From the NCBI RefSeq assembly GCF_040629175.1, contig NZ_JBEXUX010000047.1, forward strand, positions 1 through 64,000: 64,000 nucleotides of DNA. The letters run 5' to 3'. The translations under genes and the position numbers were made by a program. The DNA is from Embleya sp040629175 (GTDB lineage Bacteria; Actinomycetota; Actinomycetes; Streptomycetales; Streptomycetaceae). This document shows, piece after piece, positions 52,542 to 62,338 of this stretch (its first letter is position 1; the number at the start of each line of letters is the position of its first letter). The notes under the pieces are model-generated. The model did no database searches. It was given only the letters and a program-made list of their open reading frames with translations, and was not told where the DNA came from.

Positions 52542-52869
52542 GCGAATGTCCTCATTCTCGATGGCCCGGCGGACGAAATGCCGGACCGGGCATGATCCTT
52601 GCGGCCGGTGACGCAGAGGCCGATCATGGTCGGGCCGCCGATGCCGCCGACTCGGGCGAGCCGTTGCGGGGAGTCGGCGAATTGGGTGCGGGCGCCGACC
52701 GCGACCGGCCCCGCACCCTGTCGCCCGCGATGAGGTCGAACACCGGTCCCGGCACCGGTATTTGGGCCGTCGCCCACCCCTGCTCGCGGTCGACCAGCCG
52801 GTCCATGGACACCATCCGGCCGGAGAACACGGTGATCGGGCAACCTCGCCATCGTTTTCCGCCCGCTGC
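52542..52869. other. Intergenic stretch at the end of the tail operon
   Basis: About 330 bp between the I36-like gene start and the last tail-operon stop. No gene or clear terminator is seen; a 68-codon minus-strand frame (52624-52830) is open but unsupported. Confidence 0.4.
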
Positions 52870-54042
52870 TCAGTCGGCGGTCAGGCGCAGGACCAGGTTG
52901 GCCCGATCGATGGCCTCCAGGACGGGGGCGGGGGCGACCTCGGCCGCGCGAGCCGCCTCGGCGAGCGCGTCGGGATCGGACCGGGCCAGGTCGGCCACCG
53001 TGCGGTCGCCGAGCAGGTCGGCCAGCCGCGCGGTCCGGGAGACGCCGAGCAGGTGGCGCGCGGGCATGCCCCGGACCTCCGCAGGCCCGCCGGCGGCCAG
53101 GATCTCCCGGGTGTGGGTCGAGGCGAAGGCGTGCGCGAGGGCCTGGCGGGTGACCTCGGTCCAACCCACGGCCTCCCGGCCGTCACCGGGTTGCCCGCAG
53201 TAGAACCCGAACCCGCCGAACGAGGCGGTGAATCGACGGTTGCGCAGTTGGTCCACGCTCGGCGTCCCGTCGGCGGCGACGGTGAAGTCGGCCAGCACCA
53301 CCCAGGGTTGACTCGGACACGGCGGACACGGGCGGGTGCCGGTCTCGTTGATCCGGGACGAACAACCGGTGGTCTCGCCACGCGGGTCGTCCTCGCCGTG
53401 CACGTATACCTCGGGCAGCGTGTCCAGCACGCCGAGCCGAAAGCCCTCGCGGACCCGGCTGTACTCGCACGCGGTGTCCTCGCAGCCGCAGCCGGCCGCC
53501 GCCACCGGCACCGTCAGGCATTCGTCGTAGCGCACCGCGAGGTAGTACGTCCGGCCGGGGTCGCGCCGCTCGCGCACCGGCGCACACCACGGGTCGGCCG
53601 GCGGCGGGCACCCGTCGGTGCCGCCCGGCAACGCGTCGCGCACGTCCACCCTGACCCGGTGGTCGACCACGATCTCGTCCCCGTACGGGCCCAGCACATA
53701 GCCGGGCGAGACGTCCAGCAGCCAGGGCAACCGGCCGCCGTCGCCGAAGCCGACCGCGCGCACACCCACCCCGCACACCACGCCCCACCCGTGCAGCACC
53801 CGGTTGTGCCGGCGCATCCGGTCCAGCAGCCAGACGCCGGTCTGGGCCAGATCCTCGGGGCCGACGAGTTGACCGCCGAACCAGCGCGGGCGCAGCCGCC
53901 CGCCGGCACTCCCGGCCAGGCAGTCGCCGCACCCGCAGGACGCGGAGCCGCCTCCCCCGCCGCCGCCCCCGTCACAGCCGCATCCGCAGCCGCCCTGCCC
54001 GGCCACCGCAATGGGCCGGATCGTCTTCTCGTGCCCGCTCAA
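52870..54042 (-). CDS. Tail/baseplate operon protein with LHGWGV module, Cys-rich start
   Basis: 390 residues from TTG 54042, preceded by a GAGGGA-like site. The N-terminus has a Gly/Cys-rich run (GCGCGCDGGGGG, SCGCGDC), then the shared module RPRWFGGQLVGPEDLAQ with RRHNRVLHGWGVVCGV (about 50-95). A middle beta-rich domain holds further Cys pairs (GCGCEDTACEY, CPPCP). The C-terminal ~100 residues are helical and Ala-rich. It is the last gene of the baseplate operon. Proteins with the WFGGQL/LHGWGV pattern occur in phage-tail-like loci of actinomycetes; their exact place in the particle is unknown to me. Confidence 0.7.
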   Translation of the reverse strand: MSGHEKTIRPIAVAGQGGCGCGCDGGGGGGGGSASCGCGDCLAGSAGGRLRPRWFGGQLVGPEDLAQTGVWLLDRMRRHNRVLHGWGVVCGVGVRAVGFGDGGRLPWLLDVSPGYVLGPYGDEIVVDHRVRVDVRDALPGGTDGCPPPADPWCAPVRERRDPGRTYYLAVRYDECLTVPVAAAGCGCEDTACEYSRVREGFRLGVLDTLPEVYVHGEDDPRGETTGCSSRINETGTRPCPPCPSQPWVVLADFTVAADGTPSVDQLRNRRFTASFGGFGFYCGQPGDGREAVGWTEVTRQALAHAFASTHTREILAAGGPAEVRGMPARHLLGVSRTARLADLLGDRTVADLARSDPDALAEAARAAEVAPAPVLEAIDRANLVLRLTAD

Positions 54043-54160
54043 CGTCCCTCAACTCCTCGATGTGCGTCGTCTCGATGGCGCCGCGCGCCCGAACTCCCGG
54101 GCCGCCGGGCCGCTCCGGGCGCTCCCGGGCGCGGGCGCCGTGCGGCGCCCGGGTCGGCGG

Positions 54161-56125
54161 TCACTGCGGTGCCACCTCGAACGCGAGGTGCACGAACCCG
54201 CCGGGGTCGCCGTCGAACAGGTCGACCGCGACGCTCGACCGGGCGCCGAGCGCGGCGATCCGCGGCGCCGGCGACAGGCTCTGCTGCCCGGACCAGATCG
54301 AGAAGAGCGTGTGGTTGTCCAGCCCGGTCCCCACGAAGACCGCGTCCAGCGGCAGGGTCGGCTCGTCCGCGCCCACCGGCGGCACCGCGCTCGCCGTCGA
54401 CGAGCGCACCTGGAGCAGGAACACCGCGGCCGGTTCGCCGGCGGAGGGCAGCCGCGCCCCCTCCGCCTCGAACGTGTACGTCACCGACTCCGCCTCCGGA
54501 TCCGCGTCGGACCCCCGCCGCGCCCCGGATCCCAGCTCCAGGCGGCGGAAGCCGGCGAGCCGATCCCCATCGCGCAGCGCCTGGAACAGGCGGACCCAGC
54601 CGTCCGGTTCGGCCGTCGCGGCGTCGGCGAGCGCCCGATCCACCGTGAGTTCGACGTGCGGGGCGCGGGCGAACCGGGTCAGGTCCGGGTGCAGCGGCCC
54701 GGCGGCGTCCAGGCGCGATCCGCCCTGCGGCCACACCCGCAGCAGGCGCGGGCCGGTCGCGACCCTCGCGGTCGGCGGGGGCGGTGGCGCGAACACGTGC
54801 AACTCGCCGCCCTGCGTGCCGTTCCCGGTCGGGAACGGCGGCACCGCGGCGAGCGGCGCCCGGTCGATCAGCGCGGCCAGGCCGGTGTCCTTGGCGTTGC
54901 CGGGGGCCATCGCCCACAGCGTGTTGCGGTCCTCGGCGGTGAGCCCGGTGCCCACCAGATCGGGGTCCACGGCCAGGCCGTCCGGATCCTGTGCCTTCGG
55001 CGGCCCGGAGACCGCCACCCGGGAGCCGACCACGAACACGGTCTGGGTGAGCAGCCCGTTGCCGTCGAGTTCGACGGTGTACGCCGCGCCCTCGCCGCCG
55101 GGCGGCACGGTGACCCGGGTGAGGGCGCCGGCGGCCCGGGTCAACTTCAGCCGGCGCGCCCCGGTGTGGTCGAGCTGCCACAGGCCCAGCCACGGATTCG
55201 GCGCGTCGAACGCCGCGTCGACCAGTTGGCGATCGAAGGCGATCTCCAACCGCTTGTCGGCCACGAACGCCCGCCACGTGGCGGGCGTCGCGCCGGCGCC
55301 GACCTGCGGCCACAGCGCGGTGATCCGAGGCGGGAGGGTGCGGCCGGCGCAACACGCGTCCACCCGCCCGGCCAGGCACATCAGCAGGTCGAACAACACC
55401 CGGTTGGAGTACACGACCGGCCGCGCGGTCACCGCGTCCAGATCCGGCGCGCCCTCCGGGGAGTAGGTCACCGTGGCCAGGACCGTGCAGTCGTCGTCGC
55501 ACCCGCACTCGTGCTCGACCGTGTCCGCGACCTGCTCGCGCCGATCGAAGTGCGCGCCGGGCCGGGCGGGGAAGATCGCCGCGCACTGCTCCTCGCTCAG
55601 CCCGACCTCGTCCGGCTCGCCCGCGGTGATCCGGATCAGGAAGCGCTCCAGGGTGAGCGAGGGCACGCACTCCTCGCGCACCTCGCAGTCCACCACCGGC
55701 GTGCGGACGAACTCGCTCCCGCACTCGTGCCGACACAGCCGCACCGCGACGGTGCCGTCCCGAACCGGTTGGCCGTGCGGTGCGCCGGCGCAGTCGGTGG
55801 GTTGGTACGGCTCCTCGATCCGCACCGGGCGATCCACCACGATCAGCCGGCCGTGCCCGTCCACCGCCGCGCCGGGGAAGACGGTCACCGTGCCGTCCTC
55901 CTGCAACTCCGCGTCCAGGCCGCACAACACGCCGGGGCCCAGGCCCAGCCGGGCCAGCGTGGCGGCGGTCTGTCGGTGGTAGTCCTGTTCGAGGTTCCAG
56001 TGCCGGACGTCCATCAGCTTGCCCGGGTAGAACCGGTTGCGTACCGGCGGCGCGGGAGCCCCGTCCGCACCTGCGTCGCAGCCGCATCCCGTGTCCGCCG
56101 CGTGGTCCTGACGGTGCTGACTCAC
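54161..56125 (-). CDS. Large tail-operon protein, likely baseplate or fibre-associated
   Basis: 654 residues from GTG 56125, six bases after the tail protein I gene. It starts with a GCGCDAGADG motif, then a diverged form of the shared module (RNRFYPGKLMDVRHWNLEQDYHRQ, LGPGVLCGLDAEL). A region with several Cys pairs (CRHECGSEF, CEVREEC, HECGCDDDCTV) follows, then beta-rich repeats with two similar-looking blocks ending near LVGTGLTAEDRNTLWAM and VGTGLDNHTLFSIWSG. The two blocks suggest an internal duplication, as in fibre or carbohydrate-binding domains. No enzyme motif is seen. Confidence 0.65.
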   Translation of the reverse strand: MSQHRQDHAADTGCGCDAGADGAPAPPVRNRFYPGKLMDVRHWNLEQDYHRQTAATLARLGLGPGVLCGLDAELQEDGTVTVFPGAAVDGHGRLIVVDRPVRIEEPYQPTDCAGAPHGQPVRDGTVAVRLCRHECGSEFVRTPVVDCEVREECVPSLTLERFLIRITAGEPDEVGLSEEQCAAIFPARPGAHFDRREQVADTVEHECGCDDDCTVLATVTYSPEGAPDLDAVTARPVVYSNRVLFDLLMCLAGRVDACCAGRTLPPRITALWPQVGAGATPATWRAFVADKRLEIAFDRQLVDAAFDAPNPWLGLWQLDHTGARRLKLTRAAGALTRVTVPPGGEGAAYTVELDGNGLLTQTVFVVGSRVAVSGPPKAQDPDGLAVDPDLVGTGLTAEDRNTLWAMAPGNAKDTGLAALIDRAPLAAVPPFPTGNGTQGGELHVFAPPPPPTARVATGPRLLRVWPQGGSRLDAAGPLHPDLTRFARAPHVELTVDRALADAATAEPDGWVRLFQALRDGDRLAGFRRLELGSGARRGSDADPEAESVTYTFEAEGARLPSAGEPAAVFLLQVRSSTASAVPPVGADEPTLPLDAVFVGTGLDNHTLFSIWSGQQSLSPAPRIAALGARSSVAVDLFDGDPGGFVHLAFEVAPQ

Positions 56126-56131
56126 TTGTGC

Positions 56132-58030
56132 TCAACCCCTTGGAGATGGTCGGGTGGTCGACCCGCGACCGCCTGGTGTGGGAAGCGTCGTGTCGAGCCG
56201 TGTCTCGACGGGACCGCCGACGTGCGCCGGGGCCGGTCCGGGCAACCGGATCGCGGTGCCGAGCGCGGGGCCGGCACCCGCGGCCCAGTCCGGCGGCGGG
56301 CCGGCCACGTGGGTGTCGATGCCGACCCGTCCCGGGATCGCGCCGTGCCGTTCGACCCGCACCCGGGCGAACACGTGTGCCGGGCGCTCCCGTTCCACCA
56401 CGCGGGCGATCTCGGGCAGCGCGTCGGCGTGGGTCGGCGGGACGTGCACGCACACCCGGTGCGCGAACGCGGTGTACAGCGGCAGTCCTCGGTCCTGCGC
56501 GGGGACCAGGTGGGCGCCGTCGAGCACGGCCGTGGCGTCGAGCACCGGCGGCCCCGGATCCGCGACGTGCACCGCGGTATCCCGGCCGAGGCCGCCGCTG
56601 CCCAACCGCCAGACGCCGGCCGCCGACAGCGGTTCGGACAACCGCACGGTGACGCCGGTCTCCCGGGCGACCGCCTCGATCAGCCCGGCGGGCGTGCCGC
56701 GGCGACCGTGCGCGGCGTACGCGCCGGCGATGTCCGCGCGGCGGGCGGCCGGGTCGGCGGGGCGCGACGGCGCGGCGTCCACCCAGCGGGCCAGCCGGTC
56801 CAGCCACGGGTCGTCCGGGCGGTCCGGGGCGGAGCCGGGGTCGAGCGAGGCGGGCAGTTCCTCCAACTCGCGCACCGACGCGTCGTGCGCGCCGGCGAGC
56901 AGGCCCAGCAGTCGGCCCAGCGTGCCCGAGCCGTCGTCGTCGCCGGTGTACGCGGCGGGCAGTGCGTCCAGCAGGCCCCGGCCCACGTGTTCGACCCGCA
57001 CGTCGTCCACGCGCGGGGTGCCGCGTCCGTCGCCGAGCAGTTCGACCGCGATCCACAACCGGGCCCCGGACGGGGCGGGGCCGACCAGTACGCGTACGTC
57101 CAGGCCCGGCAACGGGCCGGCCCGCCAACGGCCCGGGGCGGTCGGCACCGGCGCGTCGTCCGGATCCGCGCTCGCCGGATCGGGCGGATCGGGCGGGGCG
57201 CCGGCGGGCGCGAGCATGGTCCACAACCGTACGTGCGTGCCGGGCGGCGCGGGTTCGGCGAGCAACACCCGGACGCGGTCCCAGTGTTCGATGCCGGGCG
57301 GCTCGATCGGCGCGGGCAGCACGACGACGCCGCGGGTACCGGTACGCCGCGGGCCCAGTCGGGCGATCCCGCCGGGGCCGGCCACGAACACCCGCCCGCG
57401 TCGGTCGACGGCGATCCCGGCGAGGTCGCCGGCGGCCACCAGCCGGGCCGGCGCGCCGTCGTCCGGGACCAGCACGACCCCCGGTCCGGGTCGCTGCCGG
57501 GCGCCGCCGACCACGAGCACCCCCTCGGGCACCCGGACCGCGGCCAGACCGCCGACCCGCTCCCGGGCCGCGCGCAGCACCGGATCCTCGGCGGGCGGCG
57601 GGTCGGTCCACGGGGCGAGGTACTCGCCGGTGTCGGCGCGCACGACCACACCCCGTGCCCGGTCCGGCTCGTCCCCCACCACCAACAGCCGCCCGCCGTC
57701 CAGCAGCCACAACCCGCGCGGCCGACGCGGCGCCGCCGGATCGCCGGTCGCCACGTCCAAACAGCCCAGCACGCACACCACGTGGTCGCAGCCGTCCACC
57801 CGCAACACCCGGCCGTGCCCCGGATCGGCGACCACGATCGTGCCGTCGGCCGCGACCACCAGCCCCAACGGCCCACCCGCCGGATCGAGATCGGCGCTCG
57901 CGATCGGTTCCAGGGCCGCCGTACCCGGGCTCAGCACCACCCGCTCGCCGTCCGCGTACACCCCCTCGAAGCGGGCTCCGGGCCAGCGCCCCAGCGCGTT
58001 GACCCAGCGGTAGCCGGCCACGCCGCTCAC
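56132..58030 (-). CDS. Phage tail protein I-like, fused to N-terminal propeller-type domain
   Basis: 632 residues from GTG 58030, overlapping the upstream stop (GTGA). The first ~270 residues contain NHL/propeller-like repeats (LGLVVAADGTIVVADPGHGRVLRVD, GIAVDRRGRVFVAGPGGIARLGP). From about residue 365 the P2 gpI-type tail domain appears (LLDALPAAYTGDD, LARWVDAAPSRPADPAARR, HGRRGTPAGLIEAVARETG). In phage tails gpI joins the baseplate. The fusion probably presents a propeller at the baseplate edge. The C-terminal ~40 residues are Pro/Gly-rich. Confidence 0.8.
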   Translation of the reverse strand: MSGVAGYRWVNALGRWPGARFEGVYADGERVVLSPGTAALEPIASADLDPAGGPLGLVVAADGTIVVADPGHGRVLRVDGCDHVVCVLGCLDVATGDPAAPRRPRGLWLLDGGRLLVVGDEPDRARGVVVRADTGEYLAPWTDPPPAEDPVLRAARERVGGLAAVRVPEGVLVVGGARQRPGPGVVLVPDDGAPARLVAAGDLAGIAVDRRGRVFVAGPGGIARLGPRRTGTRGVVVLPAPIEPPGIEHWDRVRVLLAEPAPPGTHVRLWTMLAPAGAPPDPPDPASADPDDAPVPTAPGRWRAGPLPGLDVRVLVGPAPSGARLWIAVELLGDGRGTPRVDDVRVEHVGRGLLDALPAAYTGDDDGSGTLGRLLGLLAGAHDASVRELEELPASLDPGSAPDRPDDPWLDRLARWVDAAPSRPADPAARRADIAGAYAAHGRRGTPAGLIEAVARETGVTVRLSEPLSAAGVWRLGSGGLGRDTAVHVADPGPPVLDATAVLDGAHLVPAQDRGLPLYTAFAHRVCVHVPPTHADALPEIARVVERERPAHVFARVRVERHGAIPGRVGIDTHVAGPPPDWAAGAGPALGTAIRLPGPAPAHVGGPVETRLDTTLPTPGGRGSTTRPSPRG

Positions 58031-58995
58031 GCCCCCTCCACCCCCATCCACGCGATGTGCCAACCCAGTTCGCTCCGCACCAGGTTCGGCGTCTCCAGGT
58101 CCGCGAGTACCGCGGCCGGATTGAGCGGCAACGTCGTGGTGCCCCCGACGACACCGCCGATCCGCCCGGCGGGCAGCGGCACCAGCACGGTCAGCCGCCC
58201 CGGCTCCGCGTCGGCCACATACGGCGTGCCGTCGAGCACGCACGCCTGACCACCGGGCGCGGCGGACGCACTCAACTCCCGGTCGCCATCCAGCCGGACC
58301 GTGTAGGCGGGCGTGTCCCCGAACCCCGCCGCAGCGGTGTCCACCACCGTGCGCAGCCCGATCACCACCCCCGAGGCCGAGTCCTGGACGGCCGTCCACA
58401 CGGTGCCGAACGCACTCGTCGCACCCGTGGCCACGTACGGCGTCGGCAGCACCGCCAGCACCCGGCGCCCGGCCGGATCGGGCGGCGCGGTCAGCGCGCA
58501 GCCGCGCACCGCCACCGTCGCGAGCAACACGTCCAGCCCTTCGCGCAGTTCGGCCGGCGTCCGCCACGCGGCCGTCGGGCCGTCGGCGAACCGCACCGCC
58601 CCGACCACCCCGCAGGCGCCGGCCCGGGTGCGCACATCCGCCTCGTCGTCCTCGGTCCAGCGCAACGTCAGGCAGAACACCACGTCGCCGCCGTCCGGCC
58701 CGGCGGCCACCGCCGGCACGTCCAACTCGGCGCCGTCGGACAGAATCAGATCCCGGCCGAACGCGTCCAGCGCGTAGCCCGCACCGATCGCGACCCGCTT
58801 GGCGCCCCGGGCACCGGTGACCTCCAGGCCGAGCGCCACACCCCACCCGTGCAGCACCCGGTTGTGCAACCAGCGCCGCGAACGCTCCACCGCGACCGCG
58901 TCGTTCAGGTCGGCGGCGGCGAGCACTTGGCCGCCGAAGAAGGTCGGGCGATGGGTCGGCGGCAGCGCCGCGCCACTCGTGGTCGGGCCGGTCAT
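58027..58995 (-). CDS. Tail-operon protein with LHGWGV module
   Basis: 322 residues, ATG 58995, overlapping genes on both sides by 4 bp. The N-terminal module reads RPTFFGGQVLAAADLNDAV and LHNRVLHGWGVALGLEV (about 16-60), the clearest relative of the start of the 390-residue protein at the operon end. The rest is beta-rich, with YALDAFGRDLILSDG and VVFCLTLRWTEDD. I recognise no enzyme motif. A structural baseplate or adaptor role is inferred from the neighbours. Confidence 0.7.
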   Translation of the reverse strand: MTGPTTSGAALPPTHRPTFFGGQVLAAADLNDAVAVERSRRWLHNRVLHGWGVALGLEVTGARGAKRVAIGAGYALDAFGRDLILSDGAELDVPAVAAGPDGGDVVFCLTLRWTEDDEADVRTRAGACGVVGAVRFADGPTAAWRTPAELREGLDVLLATVAVRGCALTAPPDPAGRRVLAVLPTPYVATGATSAFGTVWTAVQDSASGVVIGLRTVVDTAAAGFGDTPAYTVRLDGDRELSASAAPGGQACVLDGTPYVADAEPGRLTVLVPLPAGRIGGVVGGTTTLPLNPAAVLADLETPNLVRSELGWHIAWMGVEGA

Positions 58996-59906
58996 GCGGA
59001 CGTTCCCCTCACTCGTGGACCCGGCCGAACGCCGGGCGGATCACCGGCACGGCCCTCGACCGCCGCCGGACCGCGAAGTCCGCGCGGCACGTACACCACC
59101 GGCCGGGTACACGGCACCGGGCACGGCGGGTCGGCCGGCCCGGACAGTGCCGGGACCGGTCGCGCGCCGAGCACGGCCGTCCAGGCGAACGCCATCGGCA
59201 CGGCCGAGACCTTCGGCTGCTCGTCGACGTCGCCGGACTCGGGCAGCGCGTGCCGCACGACGACGCGGAAACCGGTCCGGTCGACCTCCGCGACCTGCAC
59301 GGTGCTGCCGCCGGTCCCGGCCGGCGACGGCCCCTCGGCGGTGACGAAGACCTGTGGCACGTCGGCGAACGCCCGCGCGAAGTCGACCCGCGCCGACCAC
59401 TGCACGCGCGAGCCCTCGGCCGCGATCGCACCCCGGGCCGCCCGCCCCGCGAGCACCACGGTCGGACCGGGTCGGTGCGCGCTGCGCCGGGCCCCGTCGC
59501 CGACCTGCAACCGGCCGGTGTCGGTGCGGTACACCGCGAGCGGCACGTCCCCCGGCCCGGCGACACCACCGGGCTCCACCAGGCACGCCCGCCCCCGCGG
59601 CCCACCCCGCTCGGGACGCAACACCACCGACACCGGCCCGGACCCCGCGACCGACACCGAGACCACGTCATCGGCACCGAGCACCACCAACTCCCCGGCA
59701 CGCGTGAGCGCCACGCCGGGTTCGACCAGCACCCGCCCGTCACCGATCGCCCACACTTCGAGCCCCACCGCGACACCCCACGTGCGATGCGCGGCGCGGG
59801 TGTGCCGAGCCAGGACCGTCGCCTCGTTCGCGGTGAGGTCACGCACATCGGCGGCCCCCAACCGCACCCCGGACTCCTCGACCACCCGATCCGCGACCCC
59901 GGTCAT
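58992..59906 (-). CDS. Tail-operon protein with a reduced LHGWGV-like module
   Basis: 304 residues, ATG 59906, overlapping both neighbours by 4 bp. Near the start, DVRDLTANEATVLARHTRAAHRTWGVAVGLEV looks like a shortened version of the shared module; the preceding FxGG part is missing. A beta-rich body follows (VALTRAGELVVLGADD, GFRVVVRHALPESG). The C-terminal ~30 residues are Pro/Arg-rich. Function unknown; probably structural. Confidence 0.65.
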   Translation of the reverse strand: MTGVADRVVEESGVRLGAADVRDLTANEATVLARHTRAAHRTWGVAVGLEVWAIGDGRVLVEPGVALTRAGELVVLGADDVVSVSVAGSGPVSVVLRPERGGPRGRACLVEPGGVAGPGDVPLAVYRTDTGRLQVGDGARRSAHRPGPTVVLAGRAARGAIAAEGSRVQWSARVDFARAFADVPQVFVTAEGPSPAGTGGSTVQVAEVDRTGFRVVVRHALPESGDVDEQPKVSAVPMAFAWTAVLGARPVPALSGPADPPCPVPCTRPVVYVPRGLRGPAAVEGRAGDPPGVRPGPRVRGTSA

Positions 59907-62335
59907 CGACCCACCTCCGCGCGGGCGGTACGCACCGTGTGGGTGCCGGGGACCACGAGCGCGGTCGGTGGCACGCACAGGCCGGCGCAGCCCGGGGGGC
60001 CGTCGTCGGCGCGCAGTGCGAGGGCGGTGACGTGGTCCACGCCGGGGGCCTCGTCCAGCACGCGCAGCACCTCGCTGCGGTGTACGTCGCGGCCGAACGG
60101 CCAACCGGTGCCGTGTGGTCCGCCGGTGATCGGGTGCAGGAACGTGTCCAGCGCGGCCCGGACCGCTGCGGTCGTCGCGCCCGGATCGGCGCCCGGGAGC
60201 AGCGCCACGCTCACCTCCGCGCTCACCACGACATAGCGCGGCCCGGTGACGAACAGGCGGGTGCCGGTGGTGCGCAGCCCGGCCAGGTGTCGGCGCACCA
60301 CGCGCAGCAGGCCGGCGGTGGGTTCGGGGCGGCCTCGCGGGAGGGTGGGCAGCACGACCACGCTCACGCAGCCCGCCGCGACCAGGCCGGGCAGCCGCGG
60401 GTCGGTCTCGGCGAACGCGCGGACCCGGGCGATCCGGGTGCCGGGGGTGTCCAGGGCGCAGCGCTCGACGCCGGCCAGGGTCACCGCGCGTTCGGGCGGG
60501 GCGAGCCGAAGCACCGCGGCGCGGGGCAGTTCGTCCAGGGAGTGGGCGTCGGTCGCGGCGAGCGCGTCCACGAGGCGTTCGTGCGCCCACAGCGCCCGTT
60601 CGGCGCGGGCCGCGGCGGCGGCGGTGTCCTCGGCGTCGGCGCCGCCCACCGCCGGGCCGACCAGGGTGACGGTGAGCGCACCGGGGGCGGGCGGCACGCC
60701 CAGGAGTACGCGGGTGCGGGCGTCGGGCGCGAGGACCACGGGCGCGGGCGGGGCCAGGGCCGCGCCGCGCGCTCCGGAGGTGGTGCGGTAGGCGGCGAGC
60801 ACGGTGCGGCCGAGTTCGGGCACTCGGCCCGCGCGGCCGTCGCCGAAGGTGAGCGTGCCGGTCGCGGCGTCGAGCACGGCGTGCAGTTCGGTGCGACCGG
60901 CCGCGTCCAGATCGGGGACCAGCCGGACCGGTTCGACGCCGCCCGCCGGATCGGCCAACCACACCCGGTACGGCCCCGGCGTCGCCCCGTCCGGCGCGAT
61001 CGCGCCGCCGGGCAGGACGAACGTCTGCTCGGGTGCGCCGTCGCCGACGCCCGCCGCGACGAGTTCGGCCACCAGTCGCCCGGGGGCCGCCGACGTCGGC
61101 GCGATCCAGCGCAGGATCCGCACCACCGGCGCGGCCGGGTCGTCGGTCCGCACGGTACGTACCAGGCGCGCCGCGTCCACGGTGATCGCCAGCGGCACCA
61201 GGGCGCCTTCGACCAGGGCCGCCGCGCCGACGAGCACGGCCGTCGGGGCGACGTCGTAGCCGCCGACGGCCGCCGTGGCCAGGACCGCCTCGACCGCGTC
61301 GGCGACCACCCGGCGCACCCGCGGCGGCGCGTCGGGCCGGCCCCGGTCGAGCCGGCAGCGCAACCAGGCCCGGCTCCCGGCCGCGCCGAGCGGCTCGACC
61401 GGCAGCCCGGCCGACCCGATCCGCAGCCGCACGGCACCGGATCGGCTCAACGCCGCGGTGCGATCCACCACATCCCCGAGCGGTTGCCAGACCCCGCCCA
61501 CCCACGCCTCCCAGACGGTGCGCGCGTCGTGGTGCGGCGCGGTGCCGACAGCCCCGACCGGACCCACGAACCCCCCACCGCCCTGCGGCAGGTCACCCGC
61601 GGCATCCACCGAATCCGAGCCAGCCTCCGCGGACCGCGCCGCCGAGGCACCGACACCCCCGACCCGACCCGGGTCCGGATACCGCCCCAATCCCCCGCCC
61701 CACCCCGCCCGAGCGCCCGCACCCGCGCCCCCGTCGCCGCCGGGATCCGGGTCGGCGTCCAGGTACAGCGCGAGCGTCGTGCCCGCCGGCAACGCTCGGT
61801 CCAGGCCCAGGACGAGCGCGGCGCCCGGGCGCGGGTCGGGGCCGAGGGCGTCCACCGCGGTGCCGCCGAGCAGCGTGGGGGTGTGGTCGGTCCAGCCGAG
61901 GGTGTGGTCCCATCGCCCGGCCGTGCCGTCGTCGGTGCCCGCCGCGACCACCGCCGCGCCGGTCAACGGCAGCGCCTCCACCGTCTCCAGGCCGGTCGCG
62001 GCCTCGGCCCCGTGTGCGACGAAGCCGAGCCGGGCGGGCAGCACGGCCGGCGCGCCCGGTCCGGACCGGACCGAGAGCACCACCCGCGCCGCGCTCGGCC
62101 CGGCCGGATACACCCCGAGCAGGGCCAGCAGTTTGCGCCGGTGCCGGTCGGTGACCCGCGAGGCCCGATAGACGTCGGTGTCCACAAGCCACGCGAGCAT
62201 TTCGAGCACCGCGATGCCGGGATCGGAGTGGTTGTGGTCGGTCCACTGCGGACTCTCCAACGGCAACAACGCCCGGACCTCGGCGACCAGATCCGGCCAA
62301 CGTCGGGTGTCCGAACTCGGCGGAAACAGCGGCAT
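59903..62335 (-). CDS. Baseplate J-like protein (gpJ type)
   Basis: 810 residues, ATG 62335. The start has the baseplate J pattern WTDHNHSDPGIAVLEMLAWLVD, and the C-terminal part the pattern FLHPITGGPHGTGWPFGRDV with LRVLDEAPGVDHVTAL. A Gly/Ala/Asp-rich insert (about residues 200-275) is probably a flexible loop. J-like proteins form the baseplate wedge of contractile tails and of injection systems. It overlaps the next gene and lies 3 bp from the one before. Confidence 0.88.
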   Translation of the reverse strand: MPLFPPSSDTRRWPDLVAEVRALLPLESPQWTDHNHSDPGIAVLEMLAWLVDTDVYRASRVTDRHRRKLLALLGVYPAGPSAARVVLSVRSGPGAPAVLPARLGFVAHGAEAATGLETVEALPLTGAAVVAAGTDDGTAGRWDHTLGWTDHTPTLLGGTAVDALGPDPRPGAALVLGLDRALPAGTTLALYLDADPDPGGDGGAGAGARAGWGGGLGRYPDPGRVGGVGASAARSAEAGSDSVDAAGDLPQGGGGFVGPVGAVGTAPHHDARTVWEAWVGGVWQPLGDVVDRTAALSRSGAVRLRIGSAGLPVEPLGAAGSRAWLRCRLDRGRPDAPPRVRRVVADAVEAVLATAAVGGYDVAPTAVLVGAAALVEGALVPLAITVDAARLVRTVRTDDPAAPVVRILRWIAPTSAAPGRLVAELVAAGVGDGAPEQTFVLPGGAIAPDGATPGPYRVWLADPAGGVEPVRLVPDLDAAGRTELHAVLDAATGTLTFGDGRAGRVPELGRTVLAAYRTTSGARGAALAPPAPVVLAPDARTRVLLGVPPAPGALTVTLVGPAVGGADAEDTAAAAARAERALWAHERLVDALAATDAHSLDELPRAAVLRLAPPERAVTLAGVERCALDTPGTRIARVRAFAETDPRLPGLVAAGCVSVVVLPTLPRGRPEPTAGLLRVVRRHLAGLRTTGTRLFVTGPRYVVVSAEVSVALLPGADPGATTAAVRAALDTFLHPITGGPHGTGWPFGRDVHRSEVLRVLDEAPGVDHVTALALRADDGPPGCAGLCVPPTALVVPGTHTVRTARAEVGR

Positions 62336-62338
62336 GGT

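Noticed and set aside
52624..52830. 68-residue minus-strand gene
   Set aside because: No ribosome-binding site or homology cue; overlapping frames are equally open.
54011..58249. Plus-strand frame of about 1,400 codons over the tail operon
   Set aside because: Antisense to baseplate genes with recognisable motifs; Arg/Pro/Gly-rich translation.
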